A DNA stretch of 64,000 nucleotides, taken from Minisyncoccus sp023229485. GTDB lineage: Bacteria; Patescibacteriota; Minisyncoccia; Minisyncoccales; Minisyncoccaceae. The notes beneath the pieces are model-generated. The model saw only the letters and a program-made list of their open reading frames with translations, had not been told where the DNA came from and made no database searches. Of the stretch, positions 1-7,733 are shown in pieces. Location of the stretch: assembly GCA_041663645.1 (NCBI GenBank), contig JBAYMH010000001.1:1-64000 (forward strand). Direction: 5' to 3'. The stretch's first letter is position 1; every line of letters starts with the position of its first letter. Made by a program: the position numbers and the translations under genes.

Positions 1-24
1 AAAATACCCCTAAAAGGGGTATTT
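1..24. terminator. Terminator-like hairpin at the left edge
   Basis: A perfect stem pairs AAATACCCC with GGGGTATTT around a four-base loop. It has A and T runs on its two sides, so it could end transcription in either direction. It probably belongs to a gene, perhaps a tRNA, lying to the left of the window. Confidence 0.55.
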
Positions 25-32
25 GATTTAAG

Positions 33-135
33 TATGCGAAGGAGGGGGCGTAGGGCTGTCTGAGCCCGAGCCCAGCCTTTAAAAAATTTCAGCAGAAATT
101 TATTTAAAGGTCAAGTCCATCTTCTGATATGATCC
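33..135 (+). repeat. tRNA-tail palindromic element (left-edge copy)
   Basis: This stretch has the layout of the repeat elements found after every tRNA gene here. An outer left arm (33-48) looks like an inverted tRNA 3' tail. A small hairpin pairs GGGCT with AGCCC (53-67). An AT-rich hairpin (76-110) has a CAGCAG loop. The right arm (111-130) begins like a T-arm. The small hairpin matches the one at 17936-17950, and the AT-rich hairpin matches those at 7460-7494 and 12371-12406. The tRNA expected next to it would lie just outside the window. Confidence 0.5.
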
Positions 136-137
136 CC

Positions 138-163
138 AAAAGACTCCCGAATGGGAGTCTTTT
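138..163. terminator. Rho-independent terminator, bidirectional
   Basis: A stem of AAGACTCCC and GGGAGTCTT with a four-base loop is followed by a T run, and has an A run on the other side. It closes the left-edge element. Confidence 0.6.
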
Positions 164-246
164 GATATTAAGTATCCAGGGGAAAGAAGTTGAAGCACCT
201 CGTCTAACATGTTATAATTTCTTTAAAGAATCCTATTCTAGTATAT

Positions 247-1116
247 ATGGACCAAATAAAAACAAATCCAAATTCAAAGCCAAAATCTAATATATTTAAA
301 TTTATATTTTTTATTGCAGTGATTGTTGTAGTTTTTGGTGTTATTTTATTCTTAGCATTGTATAATGATGGAAAAAGTAGCAAGATCATAAAAAAAGAAG
401 CAGAGGAAAAAAAAGAAATCTTTATGACCATTACAGGAGAAAATAAAGTGCAGACCTATAATTCCTTTATTATAGATGAGTGGAATGGCTATCGATTTAA
501 GTATCGATCAGATTGGTCGGTTAAAAAAGATTATGACGAAAACGGATCTTTCTTAGGGATAACTCTTTATCCACAAAGTAAAAAAAATGATAATGATTAT
601 ATTACTATCGGGGGGGGAAAGATAAACTGCGAAGATGCAAAAATGGTAAAATGCTTAATGGCTGGCTATGGACTAATAATGCAACCAATCTATACTTATA
701 GTGGCGATACAGAAGTCGCAGCAATCTATGAAGGGGTTGTTAAGAGTATTGATACTTTTCAAGGACAAAGTGAATTCGATATAGAAAAAATAAGAAATGT
801 CATCAATACTTTTATTGAGGCAAAAAAGAATAATGATTTCAATAAGGCAAAAGAAACTATGAGCGTAGCATTACTGAATATTTATGACCCAAAATTGTTT
901 GGCTCAAGTGGAGAGGGAAGGATAGGTAGGCATGAATTTGCCGAGAATGCCAAATACTTAAATATTGGATATTATCAAGTTTCAACTAAAGTTTACGCTT
1001 ATTTAAGTGAAGAAAAAAACGAAATTGGTTATTGGAATTATATATTTAAAATAAAAATAATCAGTAATAAATATTTAATTGATAATATTGTTGTTGATAA
1101 TTTTCAGTCAAAATAA
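247..1116 (+). CDS. Membrane-anchored hypothetical protein
   Basis: The family is not recognised. The 289-residue protein has a short polar N-terminus, one hydrophobic segment at about residues 18-40, then a lysine- and glutamate-rich linker and an outward-facing soluble part. Residues 75-170 contain alternating beta-type sequence with a Cys pair (GKINCEDAKMVKC), resembling the small exported domains of PsbP-like proteins. Residues 185-285 look like a separate alpha/beta domain of the DUF4878 or NTF2-like kind. Both resemblances are guesses from pattern. The gene stands alone between two terminators, and no strong ribosome binding site precedes the ATG. Confidence 0.75.
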   Translation: MDQIKTNPNSKPKSNIFKFIFFIAVIVVVFGVILFLALYNDGKSSKIIKKEAEEKKEIFMTITGENKVQTYNSFIIDEWNGYRFKYRSDWSVKKDYDENGSFLGITLYPQSKKNDNDYITIGGGKINCEDAKMVKCLMAGYGLIMQPIYTYSGDTEVAAIYEGVVKSIDTFQGQSEFDIEKIRNVINTFIEAKKNNDFNKAKETMSVALLNIYDPKLFGSSGEGRIGRHEFAENAKYLNIGYYQVSTKVYAYLSEEKNEIGYWNYIFKIKIISNKYLIDNIVVDNFQSK

Positions 1117-1120
1117 GTAC

Positions 1121-1156
1121 AAAAAAAGACTAAGGTAAAACCTTAGTCTATTTTTT
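1121..1156. terminator. Bidirectional terminator between convergent genes
   Basis: AGACTAAGG pairs with CCTTAGTCT around a five-base loop, with an A run before and a T run after. It separates the rightward gene ending at 1116 from the leftward Hsp20 gene ending at 1155. Confidence 0.75.
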
Positions 1157-1754
1157 ATTCTTCTTCATCTTCGTTATTATCATCATCGTCACGTTCTTTT
1201 TGATTCATCTCCATATCTTCTTCGTCCTCATAAACCATTGGATCCTTTTGTTTTTTTATTTTACTGGCTACTGTTTTTTTCTTAATCGGCTTAGCTTCAA
1301 TATCTTCTTCATCTTCAAATTCTTCCTCATCGTTACTTTTTTGCTTATTTTCGTCCAAGTTTATTCGTTTATTTTTTGCTCTTTCTACTTTCGGCATTTT
1401 AATTGTTAAAATACCTTCGGTTATTTCTGCCTTGATTTTTGAAGTATCTATTTCACGAGGAAGAATTATCTCTCTAGTGAAAGATCCAAAATAGCATTCC
1501 TTAATAAAGTATTTTTTTGTTTTTAGAGCACTTGGATCAACCCTTTCGCCTTTTATAATCATCATATCGTTTTCGAGAGCTATGTCCAATTCTTCGGTTT
1601 TTATTCCAGCTATGGCTGCTTGTATAATAAGATCGCGATCAGTTTCATAAACATCCACAACCAATCTTCCTTCTTCATTGTTTGACCATTTAGGGTTTTC
1701 TTCAAAGTCAGAATCTTTTATATTTTCATTGTTTTTTTTGCGTTTAGAGAACAT
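1155..1754 (-). CDS. Small heat-shock protein, Hsp20/alpha-crystallin family
   Basis: This is an ATP-independent holdase that binds unfolding proteins in the cytoplasm. The alpha-crystallin core spans about residues 30-125. It starts with VDVYETDRDLIIQAAIAGI, the usual first strands, and contains the conserved GSFTREIILP strand and the closing GILTIKMPK. The family is usually about 140-150 residues long. Here residues 130-199 form a very acidic and lysine-rich tail (EDEEDIEAKP, DDDDNNEDEEE) with no IxI motif seen, so it may be disordered. It is transcribed alone, with the shared terminator at 1121-1156 downstream. Confidence 0.92.
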   Translation of the reverse strand: MFSKRKKNNENIKDSDFEENPKWSNNEEGRLVVDVYETDRDLIIQAAIAGIKTEELDIALENDMMIIKGERVDPSALKTKKYFIKECYFGSFTREIILPREIDTSKIKAEITEGILTIKMPKVERAKNKRINLDENKQKSNDEEEFEDEEDIEAKPIKKKTVASKIKKQKDPMVYEDEEDMEMNQKERDDDDNNEDEEE

Positions 1755-1805
1755 ATTTTTTTAATGCTTTCGCATGGGCAAAGCTTACTTATTATTAATT
1801 TAATT

Positions 1806-2552
1806 TTAGTCTATTTTGCAAACCCCTTTCATTTTTTTAACAAGCTGTAATCCAATAATTACAAGAATAGACAGCGTCCCAGTGAGAATATAGGGAGCTA
1901 AAATTATTATACTATCTTCGTTGATTATAAACAACTGGATACAAAAATCAAAAAGAGCATGTGTGACAATACTAAGCACAAAGCCGACAAAAAGGATCAG
2001 GTAACGCTTCTTTATATTATAAAATGAAACTGCGAGTGTTATTCCAATAATAGCACTGCAGACAATGTGTAAAAGGTTTGCTCCAATAAACCGAGTCATA
2101 GCTATTCCGGGAGCATTAATCGGATTAGTATAAAAAAACAGCAAAAGATTCTCTCCAACAGCAAAGCCGATGGCTGCAGTTATCATATATATCGGCAAGT
2201 CAATCGGCTCATCAATGCAAGATTTTTTAAGAATTAAAAACCTTACAACTAAATATTTTAATACTTCTTCTATTATACCTACGATAAAAACATACTTTAT
2301 GCCGTAAAAAAACAACGTTGGCTCTGCCGAAGTGCCAAACATTTCAGTAATAGTAGGGGAAGACAAATCAATATGTTTTAACATCTGAAGCTCAATAAAT
2401 GCAGCCAAAAGAACAACTATCATCCCAAAATAAAAGACGGTAAATAATTTTATTTTTGGCTCTGGGTGGTTATCTTTTCTTAGGAAAAAAATCAACCATA
2501 GAATTCCAGGAGTAATCGCAAGAAACAAATAAAGAAATATTTTATAATCCAT
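1806..2552 (-). CDS. PrsW-family intramembrane metalloprotease
   Basis: This 248-residue protein with about seven or eight hydrophobic segments belongs to the PrsW (peptidase M82) group, whose known members cut membrane-bound anti-sigma factors. The family motifs are visible: EEVLK (E95, E96, K99), GFAVGEN (about 129-135), a His at 162 in a hydrophobic helix and another near residue 198 in a VTHALFDF motif. These are the expected metal-binding and catalytic positions. The start overlaps the last codons of tsaD by 11 bases, so the two are probably translated from one message. No anti-sigma substrate is encoded nearby, so the target is unknown. Confidence 0.88.
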   Translation of the reverse strand: MDYKIFLYLFLAITPGILWLIFFLRKDNHPEPKIKLFTVFYFGMIVVLLAAFIELQMLKHIDLSSPTITEMFGTSAEPTLFFYGIKYVFIVGIIEEVLKYLVVRFLILKKSCIDEPIDLPIYMITAAIGFAVGENLLLFFYTNPINAPGIAMTRFIGANLLHIVCSAIIGITLAVSFYNIKKRYLILFVGFVLSIVTHALFDFCIQLFIINEDSIIILAPYILTGTLSILVIIGLQLVKKMKGVCKID

Positions 2553-3687
2553 TTATTTTTAGATTAGCACTTGGCTTTATTCGACTCCATGATATTTTTT
2601 TAAAATTTGAAGACAATAGAGGTATAATTGCAATCATAGCAGCGTTATCGGCTGAATATTTTATCTTTGGGGCAGAAAAATTAATATTTTTTTTCTTAGC
2701 AATAGCCCTAATTTCCTTTTTTAATTTTTTATTTGCCGAAACTCCACCCCCAATAATTATTGATTTCGCTTCATGCTTCTCAATAGATTTTTCTAATTTT
2801 TTAACTAACACCTCAACTATCGCATTTTCTATTTCTTTTGATATCTCAGTTCGGTATTCCTCTGATTCAAGTTCTTTTTGGCTCCTTTTTTTCGTTTCAT
2901 ACAATACAGCTGTTTTTAATCCAGAAAAACTAAAATCAAAATTTTTCTCATGAATCATCGGTCTTGGCAATACGATATTGAATTTATTGGTTTTTGCCTT
3001 ATTCGCAAGTTCAGATATTTTTTTCCCGCCAGGGTATCCAAGTCCAAGCAATCGGGCAGTTTTATCAAAGCACTCTCCAGCAGCATCATCTCTAGTTTCA
3101 CCAATTATTTTATATTTGCCAATATTCTCTATTAAGACAATCTGGGTATTTCCGCCTGAAACAATCAATCCAAGTGCAGGAAATAATATTTTTGGGTCTT
3201 GCTCAATATAATTAGCCAATAAATGTCCTTCTAGGTGATGAACAGCATTAATTTCAATATTCCAATAAAAACTAAGAGCTTTGGCAAAATTAACACCGAC
3301 GTAAAGACAAGGTTCAAGTCCTGGGCCAATGGTTACATTAATCTTATCTATGGTTGGCTTTTGGTATTTTTCCAAAAATATTTTTAATTGTCTAAATAAT
3401 TCAGGATTTCGTTCTAATATAACTTCCAATTTTTTTATTTTCTTATCATCCAAGCCATTTTCATTTTTTTGAAGCATTCCTACTTTTTTCAATGATTTCA
3501 CTAAAATAGGTAGAATGTTTTTTTGATGTTCTCTTTTTGCCAAGGCAGGGAACACGCCTCCATAGCCAGAATGTAGTTTTTCTTGAGAAGAAACAAAATC
3601 GGCTAATATTTCAAAATTAGCTCCTTCTCCTTTTACAATTGCGATGGCAGTGTCGTCACAGCTAGTTTCAATCCCAAGTATTATCAT
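2542..3687 (-). CDS. tsaD: tRNA N6-adenosine threonylcarbamoyltransferase TsaD
   Basis: TsaD transfers the threonylcarbamoyl group to A37 of tRNAs that read ANN codons. The N-terminus MIILGIETSCDDTA is the family signature. The metal-binding HLEGH lies at 151-155, and the ASKHA-fold loops are present (GLIVSGGNTQ, and FSFSGLKTA near residue 255). At 381 residues it is about 40 longer than typical bacterial TsaD. The extra sequence is a lysine-rich helical insertion at about residues 66-112. The usual GPGLxGSL motif reads GPGLEPCL. It overlaps the PrsW gene downstream. TsaB and TsaE are not in this window. Confidence 0.96.
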   Translation of the reverse strand: MIILGIETSCDDTAIAIVKGEGANFEILADFVSSQEKLHSGYGGVFPALAKREHQKNILPILVKSLKKVGMLQKNENGLDDKKIKKLEVILERNPELFRQLKIFLEKYQKPTIDKINVTIGPGLEPCLYVGVNFAKALSFYWNIEINAVHHLEGHLLANYIEQDPKILFPALGLIVSGGNTQIVLIENIGKYKIIGETRDDAAGECFDKTARLLGLGYPGGKKISELANKAKTNKFNIVLPRPMIHEKNFDFSFSGLKTAVLYETKKRSQKELESEEYRTEISKEIENAIVEVLVKKLEKSIEKHEAKSIIIGGGVSANKKLKKEIRAIAKKKNINFSAPKIKYSADNAAMIAIIPLLSSNFKKISWSRIKPSANLKINGL

Positions 3688-3699
3688 TTTTTTCCGTAT

Positions 3700-3728
3700 T
3701 TGATTTATTTTCTATTTAATTTTATACT
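3700..3728 (+). promoter_or_regulatory. Predicted sigma-70 promoter of the glycosylation operon
   Basis: TTGATT (3700-3705) and TATACT (3723-3728) are separated by exactly 17 bases, 29 bases upstream of the ATG at 3758. It sits in the gap between divergent genes. Confidence 0.6.
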
Positions 3729-3757
3729 ATAAACAAATAAAAGCAAAGCTAATTGTT

Positions 3758-6103
3758 ATGAACTTAATGGCTATTTGGGAAGGAATAAAGAGCAAATTAA
3801 CACTCAGCAATGTTTTATTGCTTATTTTGTTTGGAATCCTCATTTATCTTTTGAGGTTTTCTTTTTCAAGCGAAATATTAGCAACAGGAGATTTGCCAGG
3901 GCATTATTATCTGTGCGAAAAAATGCTTAGTTATTTACAGCAATTTCGCATTAGTGGCTATGATCCAATTTGGTACTCAGGATATCCTGTTTTTACTTTT
4001 TATAATCCATTGCCGTATATTACGGTTTGTTTTTTACACTTAATAAGCTTCAAGTTATTATCATTAAGTCTTTGTTTTAATCTGGTTCTTTTTAGTTTGC
4101 CTTTCTTATTTTTATGTTCAATCTATTACACCTCAAATGCTCTCTTTAAAAACAAAGAAGCAAGTATTGTGGCAGTAATACTAGGATTTTTAGTATTTTT
4201 AGAAACTTCAATAGGAAACTATGGAGTAGGCATTGTTGCCGAGTATTCAGCTGGGTTTTTTTCAAACTGCTTTGCTTGGCCAATTTTTATATTTTTTATC
4301 GGTGTGCTGGAAAAATTAAGACAATCGGATAAAAAGAAATATTTATTTTGGTCAATAGGCCTTCTTTCTGCTCTCATTCTGAGTCATATCTTTACAACAA
4401 TTTTCGCCGGATTATATTTAATTTTTTATACATTTTTTTATTTTAAGGAATCTTGGAAGAAAATAATAATAGTCATTTTTAGTAGCATAATCCTTACTTG
4501 TTTTTGGTGGTTTCCTTTTTTATTAAATTTATTTTATTCTTCGGGAGATGATATGTCGGGCGAGACAATAGGGGATCCAGTAATTGCTTTATTTTCCCAA
4601 CCGATATTCGGATTCTTTTTATTGGCATTTACAATAATTGGAATTGTCGAGATGGCAAGAAAGAAAAGGTATCTCTTACCTGTATTTTTCCTAACAAGTC
4701 TAATATTTTTACCAAGAGACATAGTCAATAGGTTTATTGAGATTCCAATTCATTGGTATCGTTTTACTGCAGGGATAGTCGTCATCGATATTTTTATTGC
4801 AGCTTATGGATTAAAATATTTCTTAGATAATTACATTTTTTCAAGCAAAAATAATTTTATTTTAAAAACAATTGTATCGTGGGTATTTTTCATAGGAGTA
4901 CTAATTGTTATTGTGCCACATTTTTGTCTAGGGATTTATGAAAATATGCATGCCTCGGAGAGAAAGTATGCAAAAGAAAATAGCGAAATAATAAAATTTT
5001 TGAACGACAACAAAAAAGACGGCAAAGTTTTTATAGATGACAATATAGTCTTTTTTGGCGGATCTGGCGGTCCTCATTATGAAAATATGGAACTTGGTTT
5101 TAATAATGTCCCAGTTCTTGGAGGATTGATTTATCAGTCTTCGCTTTCTTATCATTACTTTGGAGAGGATAAAAGTATTTTTGAGTACGCAAGGCTTATT
5201 TCAGACGAAACTAAACCGTATGAATATAGTTTTTCTAATTCATTTCAAAATATGGAATTAGATAATTTAACCGAAAATATTGCCAATAAAAATAGTGAAG
5301 CAATTAAATTAATTATTAAAAATTTATCGACTTATGGGGTGAAATATATTTTAACGAGCAATACACACCATACCCCAATTTTAGACTTTGCAAATTCTTC
5401 ATTTAATAATAATTTTGTCAGCGTTACAACAAATGAAGGTCCATACGTTTTGATTAGAATAAATGCAGAACCACAATCGTTGATATCATCAACAAGGTAC
5501 AAGCCTTTCCTTTTTATCCAGAACGGTATTTTTAATTTGAATTTTAAAGAATTTTCAAAGAATTGGTATAGAGACGGTTATTCAGTCGAGCATCCTGTAA
5601 TATACTCTAGGAAATCCTTCAGGGACTTACCAGAGTATGAATTATCTCAGATGGGTGGGTATATTATAATTGATAATAAGTGTCCAACTAGTGATATTGA
5701 TTTTCTAACAAAAAGAAATAAACCAATAATAATAGTTGGAGCACCAGAAGAATGTGTCTCAAATTTCGATAATGTCTATTTTGTAGCTAAAAGAATAGAG
5801 CCAGAGGATGTTAAGATTAATAAAGAAAGAAATGATTTAGAGCTAAAAAGAGTCGAAGAATTATATAAAAACATTTATAGTATTGTTCTGAAAAGTGATA
5901 CGGAAGGGATGAGATTAGAAAAAATTGAACCAGAGATAATCGAAAATGAATATTTAAAATTTAATAGTACCTCTGGAACAATTATTAATTATTCATATTT
6001 TCCAAAATGGCAAAGTATCGATAGTAGCCAAACAATTTTCTGGGCTACTCCATCTCGTATGTTTATTTTTGGATCGGGAAATGAAAATCTAAGATATAAA
6101 TAA
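3758..6103 (+). CDS. PTPS-related multi-pass membrane protein, likely GT-C-type glycosyltransferase
   Basis: The N-terminal half (about residues 15-395) has roughly ten hydrophobic segments. It carries an early GDLPGHYYLCEKM loop and a WYSGYPVFTFYNPLPY loop. These are typical of the family labelled '6-pyruvoyl-tetrahydropterin synthase related', which is not a pterin enzyme but resembles GT-C glycosyltransferases that use lipid-linked sugars. The acidic loop after the first membrane helix would be the catalytic aspartate region. Residues 400-781 form a large extracytoplasmic domain. The gene is followed after three bases by an Alg5-like glycosyltransferase and then a GtrA-like protein. That arrangement supports a role in adding sugars to the cell surface. 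Confidence 0.8.
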   Translation: MNLMAIWEGIKSKLTLSNVLLLILFGILIYLLRFSFSSEILATGDLPGHYYLCEKMLSYLQQFRISGYDPIWYSGYPVFTFYNPLPYITVCFLHLISFKLLSLSLCFNLVLFSLPFLFLCSIYYTSNALFKNKEASIVAVILGFLVFLETSIGNYGVGIVAEYSAGFFSNCFAWPIFIFFIGVLEKLRQSDKKKYLFWSIGLLSALILSHIFTTIFAGLYLIFYTFFYFKESWKKIIIVIFSSIILTCFWWFPFLLNLFYSSGDDMSGETIGDPVIALFSQPIFGFFLLAFTIIGIVEMARKKRYLLPVFFLTSLIFLPRDIVNRFIEIPIHWYRFTAGIVVIDIFIAAYGLKYFLDNYIFSSKNNFILKTIVSWVFFIGVLIVIVPHFCLGIYENMHASERKYAKENSEIIKFLNDNKKDGKVFIDDNIVFFGGSGGPHYENMELGFNNVPVLGGLIYQSSLSYHYFGEDKSIFEYARLISDETKPYEYSFSNSFQNMELDNLTENIANKNSEAIKLIIKNLSTYGVKYILTSNTHHTPILDFANSSFNNNFVSVTTNEGPYVLIRINAEPQSLISSTRYKPFLFIQNGIFNLNFKEFSKNWYRDGYSVEHPVIYSRKSFRDLPEYELSQMGGYIIIDNKCPTSDIDFLTKRNKPIIIVGAPEECVSNFDNVYFVAKRIEPEDVKINKERNDLELKRVEELYKNIYSIVLKSDTEGMRLEKIEPEIIENEYLKFNSTSGTIINYSYFPKWQSIDSSQTIFWATPSRMFIFGSGNENLRYK

Positions 6104-6106
6104 GAA

Positions 6107-6838
6107 ATGATTTCTATAATTATCCCTGCCTTTAACGAAGAAAAAAGACTTTTAAGTACATTGTATGAAATTTTTAATTATCTAAAATTGGAACAAATAA
6201 AAGCAGAAGTCATAATTGTTAACGATGGATCAACCGACAACACCTCACTAATCATAGAAAATGTCTTTGAGGAGTTTGATAATTTAAAGTTAATAAATTT
6301 GGAAAAAAATTACGGGAAAGGATTTGCCGTCAAAACAGGGGTGCTATCAGCAAGCGGAGAAATCGTTATTTTCCTTGATGCTGACAATTCAACATCACTT
6401 AGTCATATAAAAGAAGTAGTGACACTGATCGGCGATGGCTATGAAGTTGTTATTGGATCAAGGGATACTAAGGGTTCGAATGTTGTTGAAAAACAGCCAT
6501 TAGTAAGATTAGGTATCGGGAAAATTTTTAGTCTTTTTACTAAAAATATCGGACTATCTACTTACAATGATACACAATGCGGATTCAAAGGGTTCAAAAG
6601 TGAAAGTGCTAAAGATATTTTTTCAAGAACAACAATAAGAGGATTCGCCTTTGATATTGAAGTTTTATGTATTGCACAGAAATATGAATTTAGGATAAAG
6701 GAGCTTCCAGTGAAATGGAAAAATAACATCGAAAGCAAGGTAAGAATCAAGAACATTTGGGATATGTTTTGGGATGTTTGGAAGATAAAAACTAATCTGA
6801 AAACAGGGGTTTATGATAAGCAGGAAAACATTTTATGA
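6107..6838 (+). CDS. Alg5/DPM1-like family 2 glycosyltransferase
   Basis: This probably makes a polyprenyl-phosphate-linked sugar from a nucleotide sugar at the inner face of the membrane. It is a GT-A protein: SIIIPAFNEE at the start, VNDGSTDNT near residue 40, and FLDADNSTS near 87 with the metal-binding acidic pair. TQCGFKGF and RGFAFDIEVL near 155-185 match dolichyl-phosphate glucosyltransferase-type enzymes. It has no membrane helix of its own. It lies three bases after the PTPS-related gene and overlaps the GtrA-like gene by 26 bases. The three could form a supply, flipping and transfer route. Confidence 0.9.
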   Translation: MISIIIPAFNEEKRLLSTLYEIFNYLKLEQIKAEVIIVNDGSTDNTSLIIENVFEEFDNLKLINLEKNYGKGFAVKTGVLSASGEIVIFLDADNSTSLSHIKEVVTLIGDGYEVVIGSRDTKGSNVVEKQPLVRLGIGKIFSLFTKNIGLSTYNDTQCGFKGFKSESAKDIFSRTTIRGFAFDIEVLCIAQKYEFRIKELPVKWKNNIESKVRIKNIWDMFWDVWKIKTNLKTGVYDKQENIL

Positions 6839-7238
6839 AGCAGGTAAGTTTTCGATTGTAGGAATAGCCAATACTATAATTGATTTTGGCAGTTTGAATT
6901 TGATGAGTTTTATTTTTGGGATAAATTCTGGATTAGGGATAATTGTTTTAAATTCAATAGCTCTTTCTTTTGCAGTTATCAACTCGTATTTCCTTAACAA
7001 GTTCTGGACATTCAAAAAGGGGAAAATATTTATTAGCCGAGAAATTTTGTTATTCATATTTATAAACATTATCTCAGGGATTATAAATACGTTGGTGGTT
7101 TATTTAGGAACGACATTTTTCAATCACGTCAACTTTACCGACGTTATTTGGATGAATTTGGTTAAGATTTGTGCATCAATATTTTCTGCAGGATTCAATT
7201 TTTTAAGTTATAAATTCATTATTTTTAAGAAAAAATAG
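6813..7238 (+). CDS. GtrA-like membrane protein
   Basis: This 141-residue protein has four hydrophobic segments in the GtrA pattern: FSIVGIANTIIDF at the start, then NSYFLNKFWTFKKG in the loop after helix two, and NFLSYKFIIFKKK at the end. GtrA proteins are thought to help flip or supply polyprenyl-linked sugars across the membrane. It overlaps the preceding glycosyltransferase by 26 bases in another frame, which suggests coupled translation. The overlap start is kept because it gives the complete family N-terminus. Confidence 0.88.
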   Translation: MISRKTFYEAGKFSIVGIANTIIDFGSLNLMSFIFGINSGLGIIVLNSIALSFAVINSYFLNKFWTFKKGKIFISREILLFIFINIISGIINTLVVYLGTTFFNHVNFTDVIWMNLVKICASIFSAGFNFLSYKFIIFKKK

Positions 7239-7252
7239 CAAAAAATAAGCTA

Positions 7253-7281
7253 TTGATTTTTTAGGCCATTTTTGTTATAAG
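7253..7281 (+). promoter_or_regulatory. Predicted promoter of tRNA-Glu
   Basis: TTGATT (7253-7258) and TATAAG (7276-7281) are 17 bases apart and end 11 bases before the tRNA 5' end. That spacing fits a start site close to the mature tRNA. Confidence 0.6.
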
Positions 7282-7292
7282 TAATCTGTTAA

Positions 7293-7364
7293 GGCCCTAT
7301 CGTCTAACGGTTAGGACGCCAGATTTTCAATCTGATAATCAGGGTTCGATTCCCTGTAGGGTCA
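7293..7364 (+). tRNA. tRNA-Glu (anticodon TTC)
   Basis: The acceptor stem pairs GGCCCTA with TAGGGTC, with a discriminator A. The anticodon stem CCAGA/TCTGA holds the loop TTTTCAA, giving TTC. The T-arm contains GGTTCGATTCC. CCA is not encoded. The 3' tail is copied at the ends of the two repeat elements downstream. Confidence 0.95.
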
Positions 7365-7420
7365 CAGTTTTGAGTAAGAATTAAATATTAAAAGAAAACA
7401 AAATATAATTATTTTCGAAA

Positions 7421-7514
7421 TAGGAATCGAAGCCGGAGGCACGACTGGTGCCGAGGCAGGACTTAAAAATTTTTCACCAGAAAAATATTTTAAGGGATTC
7501 CCTGTAGGGTCACA
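7421..7514 (+). repeat. tRNA-tail palindromic element, Glu copy 1
   Basis: The left arm (GGAATCGAA) is the inverted T-arm of the tRNA-Glu 57 bases upstream. The right arm repeats the last 19 bases of that tRNA region directly, ending GTAGGGTCACA. Two hairpins lie between the arms: GGCAC/GTGCC, and a long AT-rich stem with a CACCAG loop (about 7460-7494). No coding capacity is seen. It differs from copy 2 at a single base. Confidence 0.85.
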
Positions 7515-7570
7515 CATTCGGCAATAATAATATTTTAAGAGTAATAGAAAAGTGAGTGACAAAATCATTG

Positions 7571-7664
7571 TAGGAATCGAAGCCGGAGGCACGACTGGTG
7601 CCGAGGCAGGACTTAAAAATTTTTCACTAGAAAAATATTTTAAGGGATTCCCTGTAGGGTCACA
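7571..7664 (+). repeat. tRNA-tail palindromic element, Glu copy 2
   Basis: This is a direct repeat of 7421-7514, 150 bases further on, with one difference (CACTAG instead of CACCAG in the second hairpin loop). The 56 bases between the two copies are unrelated. The near-identity points to a recent duplication or to gene conversion. Confidence 0.85.
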
Positions 7665-7733
7665 TTTTAATAATAAACGATGTCTTCAGGGGAATTCATT
7701 ATAGCTCAAGAATTTTTGGGTATTTTGTAAAAT

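Noticed and set aside
6836..6838. Recoded TGA as glycine, as in some Patescibacteria
   Set aside because: TGA ends the Alg5-like gene where the family normally ends, and conserved genes such as rpoB, rpoC and recA contain no in-frame TGA. The standard code fits.
7421..7664. Possible CRISPR array from the two direct repeats after tRNA-Glu
   Set aside because: There are only two copies, each 94 bases, with arms copied from the tRNA and a 56-base spacer. There are no cas genes nearby. CRISPR repeats are much shorter and regularly spaced.
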